Shown: in pieces, positions 45,300 through 57,862 of the stretch
How positions within the stretch are numbered: position 1 is the first letter of the stretch
Layout: every line of letters begins with the position of its first letter
Assembly (NCBI GenBank): GCA_012861695.1
Contig: JAAOOA010000060.1
Span: 12,273,949 to 12,337,948 of the forward strand
Length of the DNA stretch: 64,000 nt
Origin: Trematomus loennbergii
Lineage: Eukaryota; Chordata; Actinopteri; Perciformes; Nototheniidae
Reading direction: 5' to 3'
Notes under the pieces: model-generated
Databases searched by the model: none
Told to the model about the DNA's origin: nothing
What the model saw: the letters and a program-made list of their open reading frames with translations, nothing else
Made by a program: the position numbers and the translations under genes

Positions 45300-48200
45300 G
45301 CCTCTTATCCATCTGTCCATCAGACACACACGCCGCCACCCTGAGTAATACTCTGATAGCGCCGGGTGTACATTCTCTGGATGTGCTGTGGTTGGTGGCA
45401 AACCACGCCAGAGCCCTCCACACACTGCATTTCACACAGGCTCTCATTATGTCGCCGTTTTAGGAGAAGTCTCGTAAACCGCGCGTTCACGCTCAACACC
45501 CCTAAGGGATGAGCGGAGGTGTGTGCAGTGCTGTCCACACTGTAATAATGGCACTCGTGGGCTTATTACAACCGCGTGTAGGAGGTAGGTCTGGGACAGA
45601 GGAGAAAAACCGAGCTGCCTAAAAACCAATAGGTTTTAAAGACAGCAGATTTATGCAGCGAGCCATGCTGCCTATAACCGAAAGGTTAGGGGCAGCCGGC
45701 TTACCCGGTGGGCCTTGCTGCATAATATTAACCATCTGTCCACCGAACACACGCGCCGCCCTCTGAGTAATACTCTGAGAGCGCGCGACATGCTCTGGAA
45801 AGTGCTGTGGTTGTCATGGTGACGAGCCACGTCAGAGCCGGAGGGGGCCTCCACACGCTGCATCTCACACCGGCTCTCACCCTGTCTCTGTTTAGGAGTG
45901 TTAAAGCTCCCATGTCATGCTTTTCCGGTTATTACCCGTCCCCTTGTGTGTTATGAAGGTTTTTATGCATGTAAACGGTGTGCAGAGTCAAAACCCTCAA
46001 AGTACACCCTGTAGCGAGTAAAACTCTAACACAGAAAATACCTCCCCAAAACGCCTCGTTGGAGATACGTCACTGCCCATTTGATTCTTCCGGGTACCGC
46101 ATGATGTCATGCGGTACCCGGAACGAAATGGACCAATCCCGAAGAGCTATGGCCACACCAGCAGCGGCGGGTTCTCCTCCAGAGGTTCGAAGAACCGGCA
46201 TTTCACAGACGAAAGCTTCCAAAACATTGCCCAGTTTGAGGCCGGATATGCACAGCTTGTTTGGACCGTTTGGAGCAGGGGAAGATCTGGGTATACAACC
46301 TGTAAGTTTGCATTGTTATTTGTGTATTTATCAAACAAGACTGTTTAAATGTGTAAACTGTGTTGGACTGCTAAGCCATTGACACAGTGCTAACTGTGCT
46401 AACTAAGTTGCTAGAGTTTCCATATATCAACTCTAATATCAGCAGATGGCCTTGCATACAGGTATCTCATAGCAGGAGAATGTCTGCATTCACACACACG
46501 GAATACTCATACAGTATACTGTACTGTGATTTACCGTACATTGTGACCGTACATATACTGCATGTAGCTAACGAGGCTAGCTGTATGCTAGCGCAAAACA
46601 ATGTATTCATGCAAGTTACATTGTATGGTAGCAGAATACCCGTATGCGATTACAATTATAAACACGTTATTGCTAGCCTAATATGAACCACTAGCTTTTG
46701 TTCATAGTAGTTTTATTACACTGCATTATAGTTGCCTTTCCTCCAAGCTAACGTTCATATCGTGTTAGCTACCAAGGTAAACAAAGCTAGGTTAGCATAT
46801 TAGCAGGCAAGCTGTTCATTACAAAACTACTACTAACGAATCTAAAACAACTAAGTTTCTCTAATATTTTGTGATTTGCATTTGATTTCGTCCAGCCAGA
46901 TCCTGGCGGACAATCCATGACGTGCTAAAAGGCACTTCTACTACTACTGAGGCGTCGTGCTAAAAGGCACCGCAGCACGGCTGTGCGCAGCAAGATGCGA
47001 GGAGGAGGAATGGATGATATACCGTGTATATATGTATATTTATGTTCATTTTGTACATTTCTAAAAATAAAGTTTAATGGAAATACTTAGTAGGCCTATC
47101 CTTTCTTCCCTGAATTCATATATAGCAAACCATGATTTGATTTATCATCAAACAGTAGTAGTTTATAACGGGTAAAAATAACTTACTCTTTGTTATGAGC
47201 GGCTCGTAGGCCACAAAGACAAGGAGACATACACGAGTTTACAAAACCACGGCACATTTATTGTCGTAAATGCAGATATAGGTGGTTGAGAGGATCGCAG
47301 TTAGTCTTCCTGCAGCCGCTTTGGAGAGAGACTGGGGCCGTAGTGTCCGGAGGTGTCCGTGATCGTGCTGATTAGCCTCTTCAGCTCCAACCCATCGTAA
47401 GACAAAGGCCCTGGGGCCGTCACACTCTTCTATAACAACAGTTACAAATATATATGTATATAAAATATATGGCTGTGCCGACGCCATGATAAGACTGATG
47501 TTACGCTGAGAGCAGCCGGGAAAAGCACTGTTAGACATGGGCGCAGCCTCTCTGGTGGTTGACTAATCAGAACGAGTGGCCGAGCTGACCAATCGGAGCA
47601 CCCTAGGCTCACAGGGAGGGGGGGGCTAGAGCTCCAACAAGCCGTTTAGTGGAGAAAGTGAATACTGCTGAATACACATGCTTGACAGAGATGCTGTATG
47701 CGAAACCAATGTGAGTTTGGAAAATTGCACAGTATAAATCTATTTTAGTATACCTCAACAATGTAATTATGATCAGTGGAAATGGCCATGACATGGGCCC
47801 TTTAAGGCTCGTAAACTGGACATTGAGGCGCGTTCCCGCTCAACCCTGCTGAGGAATGAGCGGAGGTGTGTGCAGAGCTATTCACACAGTGCGTAATAAC
47901 AGCCCTGGGCTCATTACGACCGTGTGTAGTAGGCACATCTGGGACAGAGGAAAAAACCGTGCTGCCTGCTAACCGACAGGTTAGGAGCATCAGGTTTAAA
48001 CGTCAAGCCCTGCTATCTAATAACCGCCTGGTTAAATACAGCATGGCTTGTGCCGCGAGCCCTGCTGCCTGCTAACTGACAGGTTACAGCCGGCTCAAAC
48101 GGCGAGCCCCGCTGTCTGTTAACCGACCGGTTAACCCCAGCTGGCTTATGCACCTCCACACGTTGTATTGCACAGCGGCTCTCATCATGTCTCCGTTTAA

Positions 48201-48380
48201 GAGAAGGCTCGTAAACCGGACATTGAGGCGCGTTCACGCTCAAACCCGCTTGAGGAATGAGCGGAGGTGTGTGGAGGCATATCTGTGACATAGGAAACAA
48301 GCCCGTGCTGTCTAATCAACCGACAGGTTTTAAAGACAGCCGGTTTGTGCCGCGAGCCCTGCTGCCTAATAACTGATAGG
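45300..48380 (-). repeat. Duplicated gag-region modules of DIRS copy 2
   Basis: A module containing CTCGTAAACC, GTTCACGCTCAA, GAATGAGCGGAGGTGTGTG, TAACCGACAGGTTA and CACGCTGCATCTCACACCGG recurs around 45440-45720, 45840-45900, 47810-48000 and 48060-48340. No continuous ORF survives. Confidence 0.6.
45905..47801. mobile_element. TTAA-flanked (piggyBac-like) element nested in DIRS
   Basis: Ends AGCTCCCATGTCATG and CATGACATGGGCCCT are inverted repeats, flanked by TTAA at 45901-45904 and 47802-47805. Joining the flanks restores the repeated DIRS module (GGCTCGTAAAC). A plus-strand frame at 45978-46382 and an AATAAA at 47068 hint at a transcribed insert, but no protein family is recognised. Confidence 0.75.
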
Positions 48381-48510
48381 CTATGAGGCAGCCGCTTATA
48401 CAGCTTTTTTATGTCATCCGGAAGAGAGCTCTCCTGAACCGGGGGAACGGGGAGATCTCATTAGGCGGCTGCCTTTCCGATGATCTCCGGGAGTTCCTGG
48501 AGAATACCGC

Positions 48511-49090
48511 CTATACGGCAGCTCCGAGATGGCGGATAGAGGGACCCGGTGACCCGGTGTCAGCCCGGCAGCCGAACCCATAGGCTCGGCTGTCGGGCTG
48601 ACAGTCTCCCCGTCCGGAGGAGAGGGAGGATGGGGCCGGGGAACCACATGGTGATCCGTGACTGCTGCCCGCCACTCGGATCCAATAAATCAAGGGCTTG
48701 ATCCACAGAGTAAGACTCCTGGAGTAGCCAATCATCCTCAGCCGCAGCCGCGAGAGCGTCCGCTCTCTGCTGTCTGTGGGCCAGAGGGAGACGGACACAA
48801 TGAGTGCACGACACCTGGGGAGTGAGAGCCGCGTTTGCGTGCTCCCATCCCCGGCAGTACTTACCTGTATCGTCTGTGTAAAGCCGCTTCCTTTCTCCCT
48901 GAAGCGAGCCAGCCACAGCCGGTCGTAACTCATATGTCGGGCTGACCCCGAGCCCCCGCCCTGTCTCCCCCGTCCGGAGGAGAGGGAGGATGGGGCCGGG
49001 GGAACCCCATGGTGATCCGTGAATGGAGGGGAAGGAGTCGCCTGACTGCTGCCCGCCACTCGGATCCCATAAATCAAGGTCTTGGTCCAC
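48511..49090 (-). pseudogene. DIRS gag-like region with internal duplication
   Basis: Overlapping minus frames encode DLWDPSGGQQSGDSFPSIHG and later DLLDPSGGQQS again. The nucleotide blocks 48600-48720 and 48960-49100 are duplicates (CGTCCGGAGGAGAGGGAGGA). Gag identity is inferred from position next to the 5' terminal repeat. Confidence 0.5.
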
Positions 49091-49204
49091 GGAGTAAGAC
49101 TCCTGGACTAGCTAATCATCCTCGGCCGCAGCAGCGAGAGCGTCCTCTCTCCGCTGTCTGTGGGCCAGAGGGCCAGTGCTTCTGCAACGGAGTGCTGAAG
49201 AAAA

Positions 49205-49352
49205 ATGGGAGCAGATGGTCGGGCCTACTTCCTATTTATACGGAAGTGAGGCCCACGTCATAGGTGGGCGTGGATTAAGTCTGTCAGTGCTGCACACGTG
49301 CAGTGGGATTACCCAATAGCGATAGCCTTAGAGGGCGAAGCCTTATACGAAA
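49205..49352 (-). repeat. DIRS copy 2 5' inverted terminal repeat
   Basis: Reverse complement of 42785-42960. Contains the TATAAATAG box on the minus strand at 49232-49240, correctly placed to transcribe the element. Confidence 0.88.
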
Positions 49353-49445
49353 TAGAACAACCAATCACAGCAGTGCTTCTCTGGCTGGCTCTGTCCAATC
49401 ACAAGCAAGAAGTGTTCTCCCTAAAGGAATACCCTTTCCGTCCAA

Positions 49446-49680
49446 TGTGAAATGCTGTTGTGTTTTGTGAAATGCTGTGGCGTTTTCTGAAATGCTGTGT
49501 TTTGTGAAATGCTGTTGTGTTTTGAAATGCTGCGGCGTTTTGTGAAATGCTGTTGTGTTTTGTGAAATGCTGTTGTGTTTTGTGAAATGCTGTTGTGTTT
49601 TCTGAAATGCTGCGGCGTTTTGTGAAATGCTGTTGTCTTTTCTGAAATGCTGTGGTGTTTGTGAAATGCTGTGGTGTCTT
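49446..49680. repeat. 20-bp minisatellite, inverted copy
   Basis: About 11-12 units of TTTTGTGAAATGCTGTTGTG, reverse complement of the 40235-41010 array, which has about 38. The arms of the palindrome have changed copy number independently. Confidence 0.95.
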
Positions 49681-49712
49681 GCACTTCCGGGCCACCGTAT
49701 AAATATATATAT

Positions 49713-50180
49713 TGTTAAGGAATAATTCTTCTAGATATCTAACCTTTTACTCTGACATGTGTTATCGCCTTTAAGGAAAGGCCTTGGTGCCATATGTGTC
49801 AACTTGACTGGCACGTAGGGTAATTGTTGTGAGAACACTGAGGCACTTCTTTATCGGTGTTTGTGGGCTCTAGGATGTGAAATCCTTGAGGCCATGAGCG
49901 TCGGACGCAGGTGATTCAGTGTTTAGTCTACTCCTTCAGAGATGTTGATTTCTCTCTGTGAACCTGTTAAAAGGTCTAGCATAGAGAGAGGTTCTTCAGA
50001 ATTGACGTGGCAACTCTACCGTGTGGTCAGAACCTCTGACTCTTTGATTTGTGATGTGAATCCTCCGGCCGAATACTCTGAATAAACCCATCAGTGTTTG
50101 ACATCAAAGCTCCAACTCTCACCGTGTCTCCTTCCTGAGTCGGTGACTCCATGCATTACTACACAGAAGTTTCCTCCACA
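49713..50180 (+). repeat. 5' LTR
   Basis: TGTTAAGGAATAATTCTTCT to TTCCTCCACA, about 468 bp, with AATAAA at 50082. Compared with the 3' LTR it lacks about 24 bp after GCCATATGTGT. Confidence 0.85.
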
Positions 50181-53100
50181 AATTGGCGTTGTCGGCAGGA
50201 TACCAACAGATCTTCAGAGACTGGTAAGTGTGATTTCAAATCTACATTTGGACATTGCCTTACCAGAATCTGTGATTGACGGTATCCTAAAATTATCTGT
50301 GAAGCTAAGCGGCTGCGTTTCGTTTTGGTTAATGAACATTTGGGGCTAGTAACCCCAGGGGATCATCCAGGGACTCTGTCTTGGCTGGTTCCCTCTGTGT
50401 GTGCTGCTCGGGACGTATGTGCTGTGCAAGCATACACGGAGATGTTTAAAAAGACCTTAATGAGGGCAGCAGTAAAGTGGAACTTCTGTGTGAAATCAAA
50501 ATAGAGATTTGTAATGAACAAATCGCCGAGATTCCGGGGTTTCAGCGGCCAACACTAGCAGTTAACTAAAGCAGCCATAGATATTACCCCCAGCGCCTCT
50601 AAAAAAAACACGGCTCCAGCTGCGGCTCCGGGGAATGTGTGTCAAATACCTCCCCGTATCTGCATGAGCTGGTGAAGTGAACTCAGAGGGAGAAAATCAC
50701 AGCTTTTGTCTATAACTTTAACTCACACCACCGCCGTCTCTATTAAAAAAGAGACTGTTTAAAAGCACTCTCGTGGCTTGTGGCCATTTACGATGTGCTG
50801 GCAGGTGCGAGGTGCGTGCATTACCTGATGCGACAGGCTCCCTACATTGCTGGAGGAGCTGATGTCGGTCCGGGGTGCATACATAAAATTATAGGCTAAT
50901 TGATCACAGGTGGGCAGTGGTATGCAAGTGTAGAGCAAAACTGTGTTTCATCGTTGGGATGAGCATGATGGGAGGTGTATAGGCTGGTCGAGTAGGACTA
51001 CAGTTAACTGTGTGGTTTCGGATAGAAAGGGTAGAGGAAAAAAGTCTATGTGCTCCAGATCGGGGGGCATAGCACCACTAGAGCAGGGATAGTGGAGTCG
51101 CAAGAGGATAAGCTAGTTATTGCTCTTGGACGGTCTTCAGGCACCGATCTAAGGACTTGTATACAAGGGTGGAGGTACGAGTCAAGGTACCCCACTGGAT
51201 TCCCATTGGGAGAGATCATAATAGTCCCTACCCCCTCTGAAACCTCTTTAATCCGGACTAAATTGAGCTGGATGAACTTTGCTGTCGCACTGGTGTTTGT
51301 TACGAGTTCATCATGTTTGTTTGTCTGATTGTTTGTATCAGGGGTCTATATTGGTTTGTCTAACCGCCGTCTTGTGCATGTTTTTAACAACTAATAATGT
51401 ATCAGTCCATAGCCAGGGTAAAATAAACTAAGCTTTAGTTAACTCACCAAAAGTAAATGACTTGAGAAAGATAAATAATATATAGTGTTTTGCAAAATTC
51501 TGGTAGTATAGATGTGCTGCAAAATGAAAATAAATAGCAAAAGAGTGTTTTATGTCCTGCATCTGAGTGTGCAGAGGAAATGTAAACAAGAAGCACACTG
51601 TTCAGGGTGTGCGCTGCATCTGAGTGTGCAGAGGAAACGTAAACAAGAAGCACACTGTTCAGGGTGTGCGCTGCATCTGAGTGTGCAGAGGAAATGTAAA
51701 CAAGGAGCACACTGTTCAGGGTTGCGCTGTAGGTGTAAGAAGAAGAGAAGATTATATTACTTTAAGAATACATTCTTAAATTGTATTGCTGGTATGTTAA
51801 GATATGTTTGTGACCTTTTATAAACCCTATGCCCCGTCCTGCACCCTAAGAGGCATCACTGCTGGTCGTAAAAAAACCTGCCTGAGGAGGTCAGGGTGGC
51901 AAAATCTGTCTGCTGTTTTAGGTCAATATTATATTATTTGTTTCATTTATTCTTAAATCTATGTATTGTATGGTAATAATGAAAAAAAAACGTAATGTAT
52001 TGAACACATTCCGAAACAAAGCTGATAAGACAGAACTAGACTCGGACATAATACAAATTATTGTTGAAACATTTTGCGCTGTTGCTGCAAAATGGAAACT
52101 TTGTTGATTATCTGTTCCAACTGGCCACTGGATTCAGATAATTAATATTTGAAGTTTAATTACAGTTTTAAATATAGTTTAACATTCTTTATTAAACTGC
52201 TTCAAATGATTTCTCGTATCAACCAATTGGTCTCCATAGACATTACTACAATTATAATAGTTGTTAAAGGTCGCTGGTTAAGCCAGGATCAATATATTTG
52301 TTGACGTTTTCATTACAGTGTGCATAATAAATGTGTTAAATGAATTGAGCAATTCTTTAAAAAGTATAATGTTGCAATCTCTTTACAATAAGTAATTACA
52401 GTTAAAAAAAGTAGATTGTTTTCCAAGGGCCTCTCCTTCACAGCCCTACACTTTAAATCATGAGACTTTCAAATCATAACAGACAGAGATCGGTATCACT
52501 TTGTGTTGCAAGCCAAATCCATGTAAAGGTTCTACTTGAGCCCAATTTAAATACCATAAAGAAAGTATTGAACCCAGCTCAAGCTAAATGTCAAATGTAT
52601 TTAATTAATGTACAAGTGTTTTGATTTATTTCAAATGTTCTAATCTCAGCTTCTTTCGAGTTCAGTATAAGCAACAAATTGTTTCTCATAACATTCTCAC
52701 TGCTGTCCCAAATGTTTTAACCTTGGGCAGACAAGCTGTTCACACACCCACACCCACACACACACACTTTGGATAAGTAGTCACCTTATCCACATTGTAA
52801 ATTGTTGCCTTCTTTAAAGTTATTAGTAATTTAAGATTAATTATTAAATTAAATGTGGTACATAAGATAAAATAAATAAAATAACTTGACTTGATCATTT
52901 TGTTCACAACATTAGACCTGTCCTCTAATCTCTACTAGAATAAGATAAGTGTGCATGTTTGGATGTTTTAACACTCCTGTAATGTACCTAATCTTGATAT
53001 CTTTTCATTACAGAGCTGGGAAAATGGTGTATTGATTAGATTCTGATCCGTGCAAGTCCAATTTTGACTGACTTTAGTTCTAATGTTAATGTTAATTTGA

Positions 53101-56100
53101 CTTCAACCCATAAGTAATTATTTAAATTAACTCTAAATGTCACATGATGATGGATTAGTGTTCCACATTTCTTCCACTAATTTGTTTTACAATTAGGCCA
53201 AAGGTAAAGAGAGACATTGATGACCTTGTGTCCCTTTTGTTAGTACGTGGTTCCATTTTGTCTATGGCCTTGGACGGCTTCACTAAAAGTCACCCAGTTC
53301 TGCCCTGCTGCAGTCCGGCTGAGTGCAGTCACAGAGATGCTATGGCTGCTCTACATGACATTAATGGTCTGGTCTGAATGGACACCATTTCCTGCTCCCA
53401 GAGAGAATGACACTCCTCAAACTGAACATTACAGCCGTTGATACTGTCTCACATGGGTCTGCTCCCCCCTGAGCCATGAACTGAAAGCATGACATCTGCT
53501 ATGAACACTTGGAAGCCTCCCTGTCACACCAGCACCAACCCTTGGGTCAGTCAGATGAGACTAACGGCTTCACTTAGGGCATTTGGTTCAGATACATGAC
53601 TCTCGTTACCGCAGAGTGGGTTGTTTTTAAGGCTATTCATACTGCTATGCAGAGGATGCCTGTAAGTTGGCGAGCTGGTAAAAGCCCCTACTATTGTTTC
53701 AAATAGGCCTAATGTCAGGGGTCTCTTAATGTCTAGTTCTACATGTATTCACATTATATAGACAATGTTTCCACCTGGTAAAACTAAAGGCTGCACAAAA
53801 CTCAGGCTACAATACAACCATTATGTTCTGCTCTAACGATTCAATGTATAGATTCTACATCAAAACAATTAGCTTTTATTGTTTCCAATGATAACGTCAC
53901 CTTAAGTGGAGGAATGCAAACCTGTTTTCAAATGTAAGGTTTTGATTTTGTTTGACATTTCTCAGTAATGACACCCTCAGACACCCAATATCATTCATGC
54001 TATGCCTTCAGTAATAACTCAGATGTTAAAGGGATGAAACTTTTCCTCCCAAATCAGATATGCTTTGTTTTTCAACAAATGTATCAATTTCCTGCATAAT
54101 ATATGTTTCTCACAATGGTTTTTGTAAGCTGCACACAGGTGATACTGAGTCTTCTCGATTAATAGATTATAAACTATACCATGCTTAAATAGACTCCTAA
54201 GTTATTATTTCATATGTACCATATGTAAGAAAAGGGAGGGAAGAGTCAATTATATTGAGTAATTGATTTTATATTGGGTAATTTATTTCTCAAACCTATG
54301 TTTTATGGAAGAGACAAAATATTTCTGATAAACTAATATTTCAAAAGGTAAATGGTGAATTAATATACATTTAGAATCATTGAGAAGGGGTTATATCCAC
54401 AGGGACAAGCTCACCTTTAACTTACAATAACATGTCTCTGCTATGGACTGATGAGTATATGATTCTTGCATGTTCAATGACTAACACAAACCTTCAAAAT
54501 GATAATGTGCATGTGTCAGGAAGGCTCCCAAATAATTCTGAGGGGCCTATCCTATTTTTGTAATTAAATGATAATGTGCTAATCCATTACTTTGAGTTGT
54601 CTTCACTCAGAAAAACATCCCTATCAGTGTTAACCCAATAACTAGGACAGCTCTCAAGGCCAAGGGTCAGAGAGAGAGGGTCACACTCTCCGGGTGCAGA
54701 GAGCACCCCCAGCCACGTGCAAGGAAGCACGAGGTCGTTCGAGATGGGATGCTTCTCTTCACCTTTCTGATAAGATGGGATGCTTCTCTTCACCTTTCTG
54801 ATAAGAGGGGGTTCTTCTCTTCATCTTTCTGCTCGGTGGGCTCTAGCAGACAACCCTGCAGGACGAGCGAGGGCTTCAGAGGCTTCTATAATACAAGGTT
54901 CCATGTTTCTTGGAGGAGTTTGATGTCTTCCTAACCTCTCCCATCACGGGGGGACACCTGGATGCATCAGGAATACGCAGTTGTCTCAAGCAGATAGCAG
55001 AAGGAATACCGGCAGATGAGCCTCCGTCTCACTGGGGGATTAACTACAGTGCTCACTGAATGAGCCACACAAAAGCAGAGCAATTGGGGGGTTGAAATAT
55101 GGCGCTCTGATGAAGAAGAGTTTGAGCCAATCAGCACCTCAGTGCTAATCTACAGTATCAGGATGCCTTTACACACCAGACACTCGGTGTCATAAAGGGA
55201 GGAGGAGAACGAGTCAGGAAGCTGACGGACATGTTCTTCCAGCTCTCGTACAAAGATGAACTTTGAATTGAATGACCAGATGTTTAAAGATGTACAATTA
55301 ATGATTGTTTTTTATATTTCCAATGACCAGACATGTGTTAAATAGTGGTGATAAATATATTTAGTCAGATCAGATTACATTTTCACACTAAACAAAATTA
55401 ATAAATAAATATTCTCAGATTATAAGGTATTGAATAATAAGGTATTTCTAATATTATAACAGATAATGTTAATATCCTTAATCATCCAGCAATCAGGCTT
55501 AACAACACTACTCTTAATGTATTACCCATGCACAGACAGACCTACAATGATGTTTCAAGTACTGGATTAATTTCAGTTTTGGCCCAAAACAAATATTTAT
55601 AATAATTCATATAACAATTATGTAGCATATTTGATCCTCAAATTAGAGAAGTATAATTTAAAGAAATTGATATTCTATATTCAACATTAGATAAACACAG
55701 AAGAACCCTTTCCAAGTACCATAAGTAGATGTTCAGGTAAGTATGGCTAATAAGAATAAGATAGACTTAATTTGGTACAGATCAGTTGTAGCATTTACAA
55801 ATGTATGAATTAAAGTTTTAAGAATGTTTAATCTTTCCTTTCCAGGTTTTTACAAAAGTCTTTGAATATTTGCCTAACTTTTCCTTTTCAGATTTTGAAC
55901 AATGTACTTGACTAAAATGAATGTATTGATTTTACTAAGACTAAGTGCCTTACTCTTGGCTAAAGCGTAATGAAGTAAACGTAAAGTAATCCTAAAATTG
56001 AGGACACTGCAACTTTGCGATTACAGATTGATCAAATCACCACTGTGAATTTTGCCTTAGCTGGATCTCTTATGATCCTAAGTTTTAAATGCTTTTGACT

Positions 56101-56470
56101 AGTGATTGCCTTAAAGCAAATCTTTAAGCTGTTTCTGGTTTTGATTTTATAGTTTGATAAATGACATTAACTAATGGTTTAAATGATAAAAGATATTAGT
56201 TTAAAACAAATATTTTGCTATTATGTATCTGTGTTTTATGTGTGTTTCATTATTGTGCTTATTGACAAAAGATGCTCCAAACACTGATGAGAGATAATTT
56301 TTCCTATTATGATTGCCTGTATCAATCATTGTGATTGAATGTTTCAATCTTATTCTACTTTGTGATGTAATTGAATGTAAGGTGAGACCACACTCGAATC
56401 TGAAGACGCCTATTGATTTAAGTATTGACCAGAATTATTAGACTAATGTTTTAAGGTTATCAAAAATGAT
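50181..56470 (+). other. LTR element interior, no intact gene
   Basis: AT-rich and stop-riddled. The only longer frames (50098-50349, 51050-51328 and 53247-53441) show no family motif. Tandem repeats: about 57-bp unit x3 at 51555-51730 (CTGCATCTGAGTGTGCAGAG) and 31-bp unit x2-3 at 54743-54830 (GATGGGATGCTTCTCTTCAC). Confidence 0.6.
51555..51730. repeat. About 57-bp tandem repeat x3
   Basis: Each unit holds CTGCATCTGAGTGTGCAGAG and AAACAAGAAGCACACTG, which brings a CAGAG/CTCTG-like hairpin. Confidence 0.85.
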
Positions 56471-56484
56471 AAAAAGAGAGGAAC
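56471..56484 (+). promoter_or_regulatory. Polypurine tract
   Basis: AAAAAGAGAGGAAC directly precedes the TG of the 3' LTR; its position orients the element on the plus strand. Confidence 0.75.
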
Positions 56485-57862
56485 TGTTAAGGAATAATTC
56501 TTCTAGATATCTAACCTTTTACTCTGACATGTGTTATTTCCTTTAACCTCTTAAGCCCTGAGCCTGTTTTTCAGGTCTCAGGCTCGAAAATGACATTCCC
56601 AGAACAAATGACCATATCTTCCCTTCTAAAAGGGTTAAATTAATAATCTTTATTCTCAAAGTAATGATAAACCTGTGAGTTGGATGTAGAAAAGTCAGAA
56701 TCAATATAGATGTTTTTTATTTTAAAGAAAATTCAGATTTTACATAGTAAAAAACTGTAAATTATAGTGTCCGTCCAAAAACTATTTTTTACAGATAGTG
56801 AAAACTACCCTTGGATGATGGGTTAGTAGAGTAAAAGCTTTAGGAATCCAAAGTACAACATATAATAAGTACCCTGTATCAAGATTGATGCAAAACAAGT
56901 GAAATTTGACCTTTTTAGAGAGATTTAGCCAAAAACCCCCACTTCTGGGGTCATTTGGGTGGATTTGACCTATCTCTGGCCCCCCTTGCTCGATTTTGAT
57001 GAATGAAATCTCTTTATAACCGCTAGAGCCAATGGAATCGAGGGAAAGTTATATACACACCAAAACGTTAACAAATAAGGAGTGAGAGTGACGCGTTACA
57101 AAAACCGGAAGCTGCATACACTCTGGTGGCTACCATTAGCAGCTAACTTTTCCGCTCCGATTTTTACATAAAAAATGGAATTATGGATTATAAATAATTT
57201 TTTAAAAGGTACAAGTACATTATCAACCTTTGGATCAACAGTTGTAGATTTTTTTTTTTTCGTTTTAATGCCATTGAACACGTCTTTTGACCTAATTGAC
57301 AGCTACGGTGAGACGATCTGCCGTAAAAGCCCCGTAAAGGTACGTGTTGTGATGTCTGTGTTTGCTTCCCCTGTCGCAAGTTGGGATCGCTCAGTGATGA
57401 TACTATACCTAAATAATCAGTGGAGTCTCAGCTTTAATAGGCTATATTGTATGTGCAGCTACGATAAGTAATAAGGGTATCTTTATCTTGAATTGTGTGC
57501 CGCAGTGCGTTAGATTTTTTTCGCTCAGGGGTCATTTAGACCCTTCTTATGAGACTTGTGTTTTGTTTTGGTAAAAATGGTTAATATCTTCAGTTAGCTG
57601 AGATTCTTCCCGTTAATCTGGTGCTACACATTAATAGTTTCATAAATGTTAAGAAGCCCTGAGACATTATCTCGAAAACAAAAAGGTGGGAGGGGTCCAA
57701 TGGGGGGACCGCCGTGCTTAAGAGGTTAAGGAAAGGCCTTGGTGCCATATGTGTTGTTGTCCCCAGTGTGAGACCGGTCAACTTGACTGGCACGTAGGGT
57801 AATTGTTGTGAGAACACTGAAGCACTTCTTTATCGGTGTTTGTGGGCTCTCGGATGTGAAAT
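56485..57862 (+). repeat. 3' LTR, split by a MITE and truncated
   Basis: Matches 49713-49890 on both sides of the inserted element and ends at GATGTGAAAT, missing about 290 bp of LTR including the AATAAA region. Confidence 0.85.
56547..57725. mobile_element. piggyBac-like MITE (TTAA target)
   Basis: Ends CCTCTTAAGC and GCTTAAGAGG, flanked by TTAA at 56543-56546 and 57726-57729. The 5' LTR at about 49768-49785 shows the empty site CCTTTAAGGAAAGG with a single TTAA. Same family as 21461-22315. A poly-T stretch and short ORFs inside are not genes. Confidence 0.92.

Larger units (their letters stand above)
42766..49358 (-). mobile_element. DIRS retrotransposon, copy 2 (both termini present)
   Basis: About 6.6 kb with inverted terminal repeats (42785-42960 against 49205-49352) and an internal complementary region at 42985-43110. 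Minus-strand order: 5' terminal repeat, gag-like region (48511-49090), duplicated modules (45300-48380) with a nested TTAA element, RT N-terminus (45060-45230), partial RT-RNase H (44300-45029), YR (43239-44176). The insertion point can be read exactly because 41085-41115 holds the uninterrupted sequence: GATTGGTT joins GTTTTTGCTG with no duplication. This matches tyrosine-recombinase integration. Confidence 0.92.
40211..49700. mobile_element. Palindromic element with minisatellite-built inverted repeats
   Basis: Left end ATACGGTGGCCCGGAAGTGC is repeated inverted at the right end, flanked by possible AAAT duplications (40207-40210, 49701-49704). Each end continues into a 20-bp minisatellite, then GGACGGAAAGGGTATTCC and a GATTGGTTG block. 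The centre is four modules A-A'-A-A' (41149, 41575, 42052, 42425). Without the nested DIRS it would be about 2.9 kb. It has no coding region; class unknown. Confidence 0.75.
49713..57862 (+). mobile_element. LTR retrotransposon with degraded interior
   Basis: 5' LTR 49713-50180; next to it TGGCGTTGTCGGCAGGAT at 50184 is placed as a primer-binding site. The polypurine tract AAAAAGAGAGGAAC at 56471-56484 precedes the 3' LTR (56485-57862, interrupted and truncated). The 6.3-kb interior has no ORF longer than about 90 codons and no recognisable gag or pol motif. Confidence 0.82.
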
